From Brassica napus (Eukaryota; Streptophyta; Magnoliopsida; Brassicales; Brassicaceae): DNA of 64,000 nucleotides. The position numbers and the translations under genes are program-made. The notes beneath the pieces are model-generated. The model saw only the letters and a program-made list of their open reading frames with translations, was not told the origin of the DNA and ran no database searches. Positions within the stretch are counted from its first letter, which is position 1, and every line of letters starts with the position of its first letter. This document shows positions 48,626-60,800 of the stretch, piece after piece. Where the stretch lies: the NCBI RefSeq assembly GCF_020379485.1, contig NC_063442.1, positions 15,312,009 through 15,376,008 on the forward strand. Direction: 5' to 3'.

Positions 48626-49683
48626 ACGGATGAAATTCTAGTATAATTTTATAAATTACTTATGTAGTATATCACTTTGATTAGTTTAACATTCAGCCAC
48701 AATATGCACATTTAACATATACAAACAATAAAAAATCGTCGATCAAATCATAAATATTGTTTATTTCAAAATGAAAAAAAATCTGCGTGGATGTACGGAT
48801 AAAAATCTAGTATAATTTTAAAAATTGAATTTTTTTTATTAGGTAGGAATAGATTGAAAAAGAAAACTTATCTTATGATCATGAGATTAAGATTATAAAA
48901 ATTATGTTAGAAACAAATTGAAAACAACGACTGTTCTCACTCTTGAATTTAATCGGCGTGTGATACTACTGAACTTCTAAAATTAAATAAGCTGATAACT
49001 TTCATGTGTATCTATATTTGTAAAAGAGGTTTATTTTACTTAGCATGCGTCTTCTAATCCACCACCGGTTATATACCATATAGTTCTGTCTATCATATAT
49101 ATAAAAAAATTTAAATCTACACTAAATATCAAATTTGGGTTTGTAGCAGCAAAAACAATTGATAGTTATAATCAGAACCGGCCATTGGACCATGCCAAGA
49201 AAGCATGAATTTTCGAGTAATTGATTTATCAAAAATTTCAGTTACAAATTTTCAAAATTTCTTTTGGTGTAGTAATATAATCTCAAGATTACAATCTTCT
49301 TCTATTCCGACCTTTCATAATCCTCTTTTTCTTTTCTTATTTTCAGAGAAGTAGCCAATTTTTTGTATGCTTCTAATCTTGGAATTCATAAATCGACACT
49401 GCTTATAATCAAAACCTTTTCATTGCATTAGATCAGTGGAGAATAGTTCCTAACTATTTTTAGTAGGGATAGAGTGAAAAACAGTTTTATCGAGAATATT
49501 TTAGTGACATTTTTTTCCCTTTTAATTAAACTTATTTTCTACCAATCAAATGAAACTAACTTTGATCTTTTTTACTCCTATTATTGTTTTGTTAGAGGTT
49601 TATAGTTCACCTTACTCTCTCACTTATTATTGAAGTGAGAAATAAACTGTGTTGACATTTTTCTTACTCTACTTCTTTCTGAT
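48626..49683. other. AT-rich intergenic
   Basis: Two CTAGTATAATTTTA motifs (48641 and 48808) resemble worn Helitron 3' ends but lack hairpins. No gene supported. Confidence 0.3.
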
Positions 49684-49699
49684 GGAGAGATAACATGTT

Positions 49700-51252
49700 T
49701 TTTTTTGAACACCAAAGATTTTCATTTAAATAGGGGAAAAGGTTTATGAGACACAAGGGCTTGGATCATAAAGCAAGCATGCCTTGGCTTATAAGTCCGC
49801 AGGCCCATTAAGATCTCTACTGATGAAAGTGAAACGACATGAAAAAAAAGAAAGAAGAAGCAATCGTGACGATATCCGCAAGCACTCCGTGGAGATCAAA
49901 CGGTCGGCGTCCCGAAGATAAAGCTCTGATGAGCACTAGGGAATCTGATCGAAGCCAGATGTGGTTGATGTTGAGTTCCATCGCATGTAGTAGGGCGTGT
50001 CTAATTGCTAGGACTTCTGCCATGCAAGCAGAGGAGATATGGTCTTGGAATCGTGAGCCCTTGTTCCGTTCCGATCCGTCTTGATTTGAGAAGATCCAAG
50101 CTAAGCTTCCTTTTCTGGTTTACCTTTTCCAAGCTGCATTTGTATTACACAGGATCGTTTGAGGATGAAGGCGAAGCGGCTCTATTGGTAGATTACGCTT
50201 TGAGGTCGGGGGGGGGGGGGGGTGGGGCGATGGATTGGATATGTGCCTGGTCCCATTCTCTGATTGCAGTGATCGCTTTGAGTACTATTTCAAGGCCCGT
50301 CGATGTTTTCTTCTCGAAGAGGAGTTGGTTCCTCGATATCCAGATGAACCAGCAGATCCATGGAAAAGCATTGCTGGTGAAGCCATAAGGGGGGAGAGCT
50401 TTCCACTAGTAGGATGACATGATGGCTGATTTTATTGAGGTACATCGCTGCGCATCAAAGGAGTTTGACCACGGCCATAGACCCCAGACTTCTTGTGCAA
50501 ATCAGCAGTGTAGTAGGAAGTGAAGGGTAGATTCTGGTTCTCCGCAGTGGAAACATGTAGTAGCAATTTGCATACCTCGATTCTGAAGATTCTCACCCGT
50601 GGGTAAGGCATTGTGTCCTATTTTCCAGAGAAACATCTTGAGCTTTGGTAGCATTTTCTGAGACCAAATATGCTTATTCCAGTTCCAGCCATCTGCATTC
50701 AGGTCACAGTCCAAGAGTGTTGGCGTCGATTGGATTTTTGTTGCTTGTAGGGAGAGCTAGCCTGATTTTGTGGTATATTCCCATGAGGGATGGTAGCTCC
50801 AAATGTGCGTGTTTGCTGCTCCAAACTTACTGGGTCGCAGGCTCTGGATATGAGCTGCTAGTTCAGGCATGAGGTTGCAGATTTTTGTTTGGTTCCATTC
50901 CTTAGTTTCACGGGAGAGGAGGTCTGAGACCAGCAGATCCTGATCTTCAAGCGAAGCTGGTCCAAAAGGTCGAAGATTTTTCTTGGGGTGAATCCAGGAG
51001 TCTTTCCAGATGCTAGTTGATTCTCCATCTCCTATGGCCTTGCTAAGATGTTGCACTAGGAAGTCTCTGCCTAGTAAGATACCTCTCCAACCATGGGAGG
51101 AAGATGGTGATTGCTCAACTATGAGAAAAGGAGAATTATTGCAGTATTTTCCTATTAGGATGCGAGATAGGAGACAATCAGGTTTTTTGAGTAGGTGCCA
51201 CGATATCTTAGCAAGCAGGCCTGATTAAAGGCTTGGATATCACGGATATCAA
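49700..51252 (-). mobile_element. 5'-truncated L1-type LINE with target duplication
   Basis: The minus strand carries the C-terminal part of a plant L1-like ORF2: a post-RT linker (about 51056-50757, GDGESTSIWKDSWI), the zinc-binding RT-associated domain (50714-50502, KMLPKLKMFLWKIGHNALPT and CFHCGEPESTLHFLLHC), and an RNase H C-terminal piece (50023-49817, AEVLAIRHALLHAMEL). The 3' end is a short poly(A) (poly-T at 49698-49706). The identical 16-bp GGAGAGATAACATGTT occurs at 49684-49699 and 51253-51268 as target duplication. Frames are broken and a G15 run sits at 50208-50222, so the element is dead. Confidence 0.9.
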
Positions 51253-51451
51253 GGAGAGATAACATGTTATGATACTTTAGTTGTGTGCAATTATGACCAT
51301 GTTGAAAATTGTGTATATTTGTTGGTATACAAAAGTTTTGATGTGGAAATAGTTCGTTAAATCTTTTTTCTATTTAAGTTATTCTAAAATTTACCAATCA
51401 TACTCCTAATTGGATGGTGAATTCAAATAGTTACCATCCAATTAGTAAATA

Positions 51452-51696
51452 CTTCATATGTTCCTAAATGTATGATGTTTTAAAGAACTTTAATGTTTCA
51501 ATATATAAGATGTTTTCATTTTTTTAGGTAACTTTTACTTTATTAAAAATTGGGCAATCAATCATATTTAATAATCTATTTTGTAATTGATTGAATATTA
51601 TTAATTTATAATTTTAATATTGTTTTCTAGATAAAAATTAACTTTTTTAATATGTGTATTTTTAACTAAACATCTTATATTTTGGAATGGATGGAG
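51452..51696. mobile_element. Stowaway-type MITE
   Basis: Ends CTTCATATGTTCCTAAATGT and (inverted) TTTTGGAATGGATGGAG, flanked by TA (51450-51451 and 51697-51698), with inner ATGTTTT/AAACAT pairing. Length 245 bp. Confidence 0.85.
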
Positions 51697-51737
51697 TAAA
51701 ACACTAACCCATTTAGTAATTGTCAGCTAGCACATTA

Positions 51738-52020
51738 GAGCATGTTCATCGCATGAACTCTTAAAATGGAGTTCTTAACAACAAAATATCATTAGTTTAG
51801 TATATTATAAATAAATTATTAAATTTTAATTAAAATTAAATACCTAAACTAATTAAAAGTTGCGAAGTGAAGAAAAGATGCAAGATTAAGTTAAGAGATG
51901 TCTTTTATATTTTTTAAATAAGAGACATATCTTAGTTCTTTTTTATACTTTTAATTACTTTTTTTATATTTTAAAAGTAAGAGACTTGATAAAAACCTTA
52001 GCTTTACAATAAACATGCTC
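51738..52020. mobile_element. Tourist-like MITE with TTA target duplication
   Basis: Inverted ends GAGCATGTTCATCGCAT / CAATAAACATGCTC are flanked by TTA on each side (51735-51737 and 52021-52023), as in PIF/Harbinger MITEs. Length 283 bp, AT-rich interior, no coding. Confidence 0.85.
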
Positions 52021-52023
52021 TTA

Positions 52024-52735
52024 GCTTTGCTATCAATAAAATTAAAGTGAGACAAGAGCCGCCAATGTAATCCAAGTAGACTTGTATTGACAAGTGTATG
52101 GGTGGACGGATGTTGGTTAGGTGGCCAACATTTCTCAATCTCCCATCTGTAATCTCCACCGTATTTCTCAACCTTTTTTAATTTATTTATTTCATTAACC
52201 ATCTTTTAAAGCTTTATATAAGTGTGTACGATGAGCAATATATCGCGTAGGCACACATGGCTTTGTGATTGTTTAATAAAAAGGTGCCACAATTATAGAT
52301 AACAAAATCCAGAGGAGCAGATTCTATTCTTATTATTAGTTAGGTCATAACTACTGTCAAAATTTTCAAGAATGTATATCATTACCATTTATGCTTAGCG
52401 TGAGCTTTAATTATGAATCCTACTATTGAAAAAAAATAATCATCATGATGTAAATATGGAAATAAATTTCTAGAAAAAAAAACAAATGCAGAAATAATTT
52501 ATTAAAATGTACAGTAAAAGTCCAATAAAATCAAAAGAAAATCAATTCTTCCTTAATCTTGGTAAGAAAATTCAATAAATAGCATTTTCATATATATATA
52601 TTTTCTGGTATGAATTTATTGACATTTTTAAAAACGGAAGGAGCCCCTTTTTGGTTGCTCACTCTATTGCTCTCTCTCTTTGGTCAGTGTTCTCGGGGAA
52701 GAAGGTAGGAAGAGATCTGAAAGAGTCTTCTTCCG
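52024..52735. other. Promoter and 5' leader of the ANTH gene
   Basis: AT-rich DNA. A TATATATAT at about 52592-52600 lies 140 bases before the ATG and is followed by a CT-rich leader (52660-52690), a plausible core promoter. Confidence 0.4.
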
Positions 52736-55700
52736 ATGGGAACGCTACAAACATGGCGTAAAGCTTATGGAGCCCTGAAAGACACCACCAAAGTCGGCCT
52801 TGTCCGCGTCAACAGCGATTACGCCGTACGCGCTTCTCCCGATTTTCTCAAATCTTTGTTTATATGTATCTGATAGTCAATTCGAATATTTTTTTTCTTT
52901 TTAAAAACAATTTCATGTTGTTGTTATTTATAGGATTTAGATGTTGCCATAGTGAAAGCTACGAATCACGTCGAGTGTCCTCCCAAAGATCGCCATCTCA
53001 GAAGTGAGTGATTTCGATTTTCTTTTTGAATCCTTAAGATCTGTTTTAAAAAAAAAAAAAATCATTTCTCTATTTGTATCAGAAATCTTCGCAGCAACAG
53101 CAGTGACACGTGCTCGGGCTGATGTTGCTTATTGCATTCACGCCCTTTCCCGCCGTTTGCATAAAACTAGAAACTGGACGGTACTAGTTCTCACTTAAAC
53201 GTCAATTTTATTTAAAAAAATATGTATATATATATGTATAAATCATTTAGTAATTGTTTGAAGACCAACCTTGCTCATTTTTGAATGATTACGATCCTTT
53301 AGGTTTTGAAATTGTGTTAAATAAAATAAAAGCATATGAATTGTGTTTTTTTTGGAAGCTGTTGATGAACTTATTTGCTTTATGCGTATCCTCTCTCTTG
53401 TTGTTGCTTCAACAGGTTGCACTGAAAACACTCATTGTGATTCACCGGCTTCTAAGGGAAGGAGACCCCACATTTAGAGAGGAGCTTCTCAATTTTTCGC
53501 AGAGAGTTCGGATTCTGCAGATTTCTAACTTCAAGGATGACTCAGGCCCTATCGGTTAGTTAGTTAGTTAGTTAGTTATCAACTCAGTGTTTCTGCTACA
53601 TTTTTTGGATCAAAAGAGGTTTCTTATGGAGGGCATTGTTTTGGTTTCTATCACAGCTTGGGATTGTTCAGCTTGGGTGCGTACTTATGCATTGTTTCTT
53701 GAGGAACGGCTTGAATGCTTCAGGGTTTTGAGATATGATACTGAGGCTGAACCTCTTACTAAGGCTACCCCAGGCCACGATAAGGTATCACTTGTTTTCT
53801 TTGTCTTGCGTTTGAACCTCTTTTCTTATATATTATGGATTGGCAGGGGTACAGTAGAACCAGGGATTTAGATGGTGAAGAAATCTTGCTCCAGTTGCCA
53901 GCTTTGCAGCAGCTTCTCTATCGTCTCATCGGTTGCAGGGTACTTTCTTTTGTTATCTTATTTGTTTGTGGCTGCATTTGCTGATCAATGAACTGTCTTG
54001 CCCTTTTACTTCCTTTTATCAGCCAGAAGGTGCTGCTAACCACAATCATGTTATACAATACGCACTCGCTCTGGTAAAGTTATAATGATCCTGGTCATAG
54101 ACTTATAATTTCCACAAGTGGGGACTGTTATTGGTGTTTTGCTCTGCAAAGCTCGAAAATTTCTTACCTTCTTTGTGATTGAATGATTGATAGGTGTTGA
54201 AGGAGAGTTTTAAAGTCTATTGTGCTATTAATGACGGAATCATCAATCTCATTGACAAGGTAGGTTTGGTTTGTATTTTTGCCATCATAGTTTAGCATGT
54301 CTCTCTCTATCTTATCTCCTTCCTCCCTACTGAGTTTTTCATTCATTCATTGCAGTTCTTTGAAATGCCTAAACATGAAGCCATCACTTCCCTTGAAATA
54401 TACAAGCGTGCTGGTCAGCAGGTGATGTCTGTCTGCGTAGACTTCACTTGTGTAGTCACTTTCTTGTCTAACTAGAAATATAATAATTTTGCAGGCTCGT
54501 AGCCTTTCTGAATTCTATGAAGCATGTAAAGGATTGGAACTCGCTAGGAATTTTCAGTTTCCTGTGTTAAGAGAGGTACCATATTAGCGTTTCCTAACAA
54601 CTTAAATGGATGATTATTACTTTGTACCTGTTACTTAATGCAATGCGTTGTTTTGTTTTTCTCCAGCCCCCACAATCTTTTCTTGCAACAATGGAAGAGT
54701 ATATTAAAGAAGCACCTCGCGCTGTCGATGCCCCAGCTGAACCACTGGTATATTCATATCTTCTCATATTAATGATCCAGGAATCTTCGCCTTTAAGCCT
54801 CTTGCTAACGAAGTTGTCTACATCCAGCTTCTAACTTATAGGCCAGATGATGGACTTCCTGACCAAGATACGGAACCGTCTCATGAAGAACGTGAACTTG
54901 TGTTGCCTTCAGATGATGTAGTTCTTGCATCTGAAGACACAGAATATTCTCCACCGCCGCCTCCTTCAGCTACCACTCAGTCACAGAGCATCATTGATAC
55001 AGATGATCTACTGGTGAAAATCCTATTGTTGTTGCTGTATGAGTGTTGATTTCCGTTGCTATTCTGAACTCTCAGGTTCTCTTTTGTTCAATTTTCCACG
55101 CAGGGTCTGAACACTTCCGCTCCCGATGCATCAGCGATCGAGGACCAAAATGCACTTGCTTTGGCCATAATCTCAAATGATGGTGAGCTTCTTGTTATAT
55201 ACCATCTCAATCATGTCCATAAGTCTCCTTCCAGTTTCTGGAGGTGATTCTACCCTTTATTGTAGCTGATTCATGTATGTTCTTGGTCTCTGTTTCCAGG
55301 AAACTCTTCAACGCCTCGTTCTTTTCAAGCAAACGATTACGACCCTACAGGATGGGAGCTTGCCCTGGTAACAACACCAAGCAACGACATCTCTGCAGCC
55401 ACCGATAGGCAATTGGTATGCATTCTTCTCTTTGTTCATGTTTTAAACAGTAGAATGCACTTTCCGGCTAAAGATTTGGTTGGATAATTGGAACTTTTTG
55501 AGAAGCCACAGCAGTACGTACATGTGGAGAAAGTCTCCCAAGTTTACTATGAAAAGTCATCACATGCATTGTTTTATGGAAATTTTAAAACTTGATACTA
55601 GGAAGCTTGTCATTAGTAAATTGGTAGTTATGGAACCGTTAGAATAGAAAGTTGATTGTTAGTCTAACTAATCATTTAGGAGGATTACGGTAGACTAGAA

Positions 55701-56154
55701 GGCAATTTGGTTGTTATAGTGTGTATGTAGTTCATCAACATCTTTTGTAGACTAACCTTTCAAAAAACCATTAAATGTATAGGCTGGAGGGTTAGACACG
55801 CTTACACTGAACAGTCTATACGATGATGGAGCCTACATAGCCTCCCAACGCCCTGTCTACGGTGCACCAGCCCCCAACCCATTTGAAGTTCACGATCCTT
55901 TTGCAACGTCCAACGGTACTCCGCCACCTCAGCAGCCAGCTGTGAACAACCCCTTTGGTGCTTACCAGCCACCTTATGGGCAGCATCAACTACAACTAGC
56001 ATTAGCACCAAACCCCCAATCCAATAATAATAGTAGTAATCCATTTGGTGATTTTGGGGAATTCCCGGTTTCACAGCAGCCAAACACCAGCGGGTTTGGT
56101 GATTTTGCGGTTAACCAACATAATAATCCGTTCCGCAGCACTGGTCTCATCTGA
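52736..56154 (+). CDS. ANTH-domain clathrin assembly protein (AP180/CALM-type)
   Basis: Fifteen exons, all GT-AG and in frame, give 571 residues: 52736-52825, 52934-53003, 53083-53180, 53416-53554, 53657-53784, 53847-53939, 54023-54073, 54194-54259, 54356-54421, 54495-54575, 54667-54747, 54828-55013, 55104-55182, 55300-55415, 55783-56154. The N-terminal ANTH domain (about 1-270) has the phosphoinositide-binding [17 protein letters not shown] segment. The C-terminal half is disordered and acidic, with a DTDDLL clathrin-box-like motif and several NPF/DPF tripeptides ([31 protein letters not shown]) that bind EH-domain or AP-2 partners. It should act as a monomeric adaptor that joins PI(4,5)P2 membrane to clathrin in endocytosis. 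Remembered details ([13 protein letters not shown]) are nearest Arabidopsis At1g14910, which sits beside GAI. No lesion is seen. Confidence 0.93.
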
Positions 56155-56472
56155 TTATGTTTTCACGTGTTTATTTCTGGTGGAGAAGAGGTAGAGAGCG
56201 AATTGGTTTTTTTGTGTGACTTGTGAGTAATTGAATTCACATGATTTGTTTGATCAATGTTGTTCTTATTGATAGCTGGGAGATGATATGCATATATACG
56301 AGTAAATCCCTTTATTCGCATTCTTAAAACTTATGGGCTCTCGAACTACACACTCCTCTATTCTAATGGGCCTCATCTTTTGGTTCTCATTGCTTTTTTC
56401 CCCTTTGCGTCCATTGGAAACTCGACATGTTTTTACTTTAATGAACCAAACCACCGAATTATTTATTATCTT
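56155..56472. other. ANTH 3' UTR and short spacer
   Basis: The 3' UTR likely occupies the first 150 bases or so. No further gene. Confidence 0.4.
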
Positions 56473-56764
56473 CCTTGTTCGTTTCGTAAACTGGACGCGG
56501 CATCCAGACGCAGACGCGGACCGATGTTCGTTTGGCGCGAAATAGAAGGTTAAGTTGGACGCGGCATCCAGATTAATTTTGAAAACTCATCCGGATTTTT
56601 TGGGATTTCTGGATGAGATGTTTGAACGCTTCCAACTACAGCAAGCTCATCCAAATATCCAAAATTTCCAGAATCGCGAACGAACAACATCTGATTGCTG
56701 TATCCAATTACTGCGTGCGGATGCCGCGTCTGGAATTCTCATCCAGTTTACAAAACGAACAGGG
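56473..56764. mobile_element. TIR element (MITE-like, about 290 bp)
   Basis: The left end CCTTGTTCGTTTCGTAAACT and the inverted right end (CCCTGTTCGTTTTGTAAACT on the minus strand) pair over about 40 bp, including ACTGGA and CCAGACGCGG. Sequence is GC-richer than its surroundings. No convincing target duplication. Its tips resemble those of the 17050-17344 element, so the two may belong to one superfamily. Confidence 0.7.
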
Positions 56765-57072
56765 CCAAAGTTCAAATTCAGGGAGAATGTCGTAAATTGC
56801 ACAAAATTTATCAGTTATCAACTGATCGCCTTCAGCCATGTCACTTGTTAGCAATCCAGCGGGATAACGTTCTGATAGTTCCGCAACCGTTAGATCAACC
56901 TCGTATTACCCTACCCGTCCGATCATCTTTAAACACAAAATATTTCTTTTTATTTAATCAAAAAGAAAACCAATTTTATTTTTTCAAAAATCCCTTTCTT
57001 TAACCCACACAGTTTCTCCGTTCAAGCAGCATTACAACTCTCTCTTCTTCCTTCCACTCTCTGTGCAAATTC

Positions 57073-57658
57073 ATGTTTGAAATGGCGACGGAGCAGCATC
57101 CCATCTCTCTCCCACCATATCCTCAGGTATAATACAACTTAACCGACTCAGATCTTGAAATTGTAATCTCGATTTTTTTTAAATTTTTTTAACTATTCTA
57201 ATTTCTGCGGGAATTAGATGATCATGGCAGCGATCGAAGCATCTAACGACGCAAACGGATGCAACAAAACGGCGATCGCGAAGCACATTGAGTCAACTCA
57301 GTCCATTTTACCACCGTCTCACTCGACGCTTCTCAACTACCATCTCAACCAGATGAAACAATCAGGCCAGATCGTGATGGTGAAGAACAACTACATGAAA
57401 CCAGATCCACATGCTCCGCCCAAGCGTGGACGTGGCCGTCCTCCGAAACCTCAGGGAGATTCGAGCCACGTGGCGATCCCAGCTCCTTCGGTTTCTCCGC
57501 CTAGGACTAGAGGTCGTCCTCCTAAGGCGAACGATTCTTCTTCAGAGGCGAAATCAAAGGTATCGCCGAGTGTTCCTGGGACGCCACGAGGACGACCTCC
57601 GAAGAAGGCGAAGAAAGAATCGGAGAAGGTTAAAGAGGCCACGTCGGTCTCAGCCTAG
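57073..57658 (+). CDS. HMGA: HMGA-type protein: linker-histone (H1/H5) fold plus AT-hooks, C-terminal frameshift
   Basis: Two exons, 57073-57126 and 57218-57658 (GT-AG, phase 0), give 164 residues. A second in-frame ATG at 57082 would shorten it by three. Residues about 13-85 form the H1/H5 globular domain (SLPPYPQMIMAAIEASNDAN, CNKTAIAKHIEST, HLNQMKQSGQIVMVKNNYM). Three AT-hooks follow: KRGRGRPPK, TRGRPPK and PRGRPPK. The protein should bind the minor groove of AT-rich DNA and act as an architectural chromatin factor in the nucleus. The stop at 57656-57658 cuts the frame just before a fourth AT-hook (GERRGRGRPPKVKP) that remains readable in another frame up to 57716. Arabidopsis HMGA (At1g14900, beside the ANTH gene) has all four in one frame, as I recall. 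Confidence 0.9.
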
Positions 57659-57716
57659 CAATGGTGAGCGTCGGGGTCGTGGAAGGCCACCGAAAGTTAA
57701 ACCAAGCTTCATTTAG
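57659..57716 (+). pseudogene. Out-of-frame fourth AT-hook of the HMGA gene
   Basis: In a frame shifted against the main exon the DNA reads QPSNGERRGRGRPPKVKPSF then a stop at 57714-57716. This equals the expected C-terminal AT-hook. A small indel just upstream (57600-57655) would explain it; a spliced or edited rescue is not visible. Confidence 0.75.
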
Positions 57717-57894
57717 AAACTTTAGCAATTTTTAACCTTTTAAATAAAATACAGTATTTCTCTTCATTTTCGGTTTTAGTATTTCTTAATGGTTAATTGT
57801 GTTGTGTTTGTTGTTATTAAAAAAATAGGGGATGAGTAGAGAAAATGACGTATGATGAGAATGTAACTCGAATTTGCATGTGGTGTAATGTGAA

Positions 57895-60800
57895 CTAGAT
57901 TTTGACCCGCGCAGGCGCGCGGGTGTATATTTTGAAAAATATGTTGATATTTGTTTTTCATGTAATTATTGGGATTTGGAAAAATGAATTCGAGAAACAT
58001 AACCGATACCGATCCAAAAATATAGTACCAAACCCGAACATAAATTGATTAAATATTCTAATTATTCAAAATTTTGTTATTTAGAGAACCGAATCTGATC
58101 CGAACCGAAGTATTTGAGTATCTGAATTTATCTAAAAATAGATTTATATACTTATATATATTAATTATTTTAAGATTTAACGTATATAAAACATCAAAAT
58201 GATACTTTTAAATTGGTTTAAATACTTGAAAATATATATAGATAGTCAAAAGTAAATATCTGAAATAGTTAAAGTATACTCAAATCACCAAAAATACTAA
58301 AAATAATTATTGATTCCGTATCCAAAATTTTAAATCAAGCCAATTGATATGTTAAGCTTAAGTATTATGACATATGTTATTCAAATTTATACGTAATATA
58401 TTATTTTATTTATACATTTTGAGAAATTTAAAATAAATAATAATTTAAGACTTTAAAAATAATTTAAATTAGTTATCCAAACCCAAACCAAACCCGCAAA
58501 GATCCAAATCGAACTCAAACCAAAATTTAGAAACATTCTAATAAGGCTGAAATCTTTGACCCCGAAAACCCGAAATACAAACCGATCAGAACCAAACCCG
58601 TATGGGTACCCAAAAGCCCATCCTTAGTCATTATTATATATCGTATTTTATCATCATATAATTAATCGTATTTTATATGTACCATCATATAAGTAATCAT
58701 ATAATTAATAGTATTTTATACATACCATCATATAAATAATTACATAGATTATACTTTTAAAACTTAATATGAAATATAAAAACCATAATTTGAGTTGGTA
58801 TTTCAAATTGGGCTTTGTATTATATTTTTATTATATATATTGACAATATTTTTTTATAATGGTTATTGAAAAATAGTTTAGTAAAAATCCATTTTTGAAT
58901 ATATATATTTTTTTGAATCAATTTTTGATATAAATCAAATTTGAATTATTATTTTGATTTGAAATATGTATATAAAGTTTAAATTTTGTTTTATGGTTAG
59001 TTTAGAAAAAAAATTTAGGCAATTAGATTGACCCATTTTGGTATATTTTAAAAGTGGCCTAGATAACTTTCAATTTTTTTAAAAAACATAAGCCCATTAT
59101 TTTTTTTCTTAATATTACTATCCTTGTTTTCAAACAAAAATAATTTTTTTTAAAAGACTACAATCCATGTTTCCAAACACTCCAAATTTTTTAATAGTCC
59201 TATTCAAGTCTCCAAACACTACAATGTTCGGGTGTATATTTTGAAAAATATGTTGATATTTGTTTTTCATGTAATTATTGGGATTTGGAAAAATGAATTC
59301 GAGAAACATAACCGATACCGATCCAAAAATATAGTACCAAACCCGAACATAAATTGATTAAATATTCTAATTATTCAAAATTTTGTTATTTAGAGAACCG
59401 AATCTGATCCGAACCGAAGTATTTGAGTATCTGAATTTATCTAAAAATAGATTTATATACTTATATATATTAATTATTTTAAGATTTAACGTATATAAAA
59501 CATCAAAATGATACTTTTAAATTGGTTTAAATACTTGAAAATATATATAGATAGTCAAAAGTAAATATCTGAAATAGTTAAAGTATACTCAAATCACCAA
59601 AAATACTTAAAATAATTATTGATTCCGTATCCAAAATTTTAAATCAAGCCAATTGATATGTTAAGCTTAAGTATTATGACATATGTTATTCAAATTTATA
59701 CGTAATATATTATTTTATTTATACATTTTGAGAAATTTAAAATAAATAATAATTTAAGACTTTAAAAATAATTTAAATTAGTTATCCAAACCCAAACCAA
59801 ACCCGCAAAGATCCAAATCGAACTCAAACCAAAATTTAGAAACATTCTAATAAGGCTGAAATCTTTGACCCCGAAAACCCGAAATACAAACCGATCAGAA
59901 CCAAACCCGTATGGGTACCCAAAAGCCCATCCTTAGTCATTATTATATATCGTATTTTATCATCATATAATTAATCGTATTTTATATGTACCATCATATA
60001 AGTAATCATATAATTAATAGTATTTTATACATACCATCATATAAATAATTACATAGATTATACTTTTAAAACTTAATATGAAATATAAAAACCATAATTT
60101 GAGTTGGTATTTCAAATTGGGCTTTGTATTATATTTTTATTATATATATTGACAATATTTTTTTATAATGGTTATTGAAAAATAGTTTAGTAAAAATCCA
60201 TTTTTGAATATATATATATTTTTTTGAATCAATTTTTGATATAAATCAAATTTGAATTATTATTTTGATTTGAAATATGTATATAAAGTTTAAATTTTGT
60301 TTTATGGTTAGTTTAGAAAAAAAATTTAGGCAATTAGATTGACCCATTTTGGTATATTTTAAAAGTGGCCTAGATAACTTTCAATTTTTTAAAAAAACAT
60401 AAGCCCATTATTTTTTTTCTTAATATTACTATCCTTGTTTTCAAACAAAAATAATTTTTTTTTTAAAAGACTACAATCCATGTTTCCAAACACTCCAAAT
60501 TTTTTAATAGTCCTATTCAAGTCTCCAAACACTACAATGTTCGGGTGTATATTTTGAAAAATATGTTGATATTTGTTTTTCATGTAATTATTGGGATTTG
60601 GAAAAATGAATTCGAGAAACATAACCGATACCGATCCAAAAATATAGTACCAAACCCGAACATAAATTGATTAAATATTCTAATTATTCAAAATTTTGTT
60701 ATTTAGAGAACCGAATCTGATCCGAACCGAAGTATTTGAGTATCTGAATTTATCTAAAAATAGATTTATATACTTATATATATTAATTATTTTAAGATTT

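Noticed and set aside
48626..48815. Two CTAGTATAATTTTA sites as Helitron 3' ends
   Set aside because: No stable hairpin precedes either CTAG and no 5' ends could be paired.
60389..60622. Frames recurring in the triplicated Helitron (also at 57776 and 61683)
   Set aside because: Repeated only because the 1.31-kb unit is repeated; no conserved domain.
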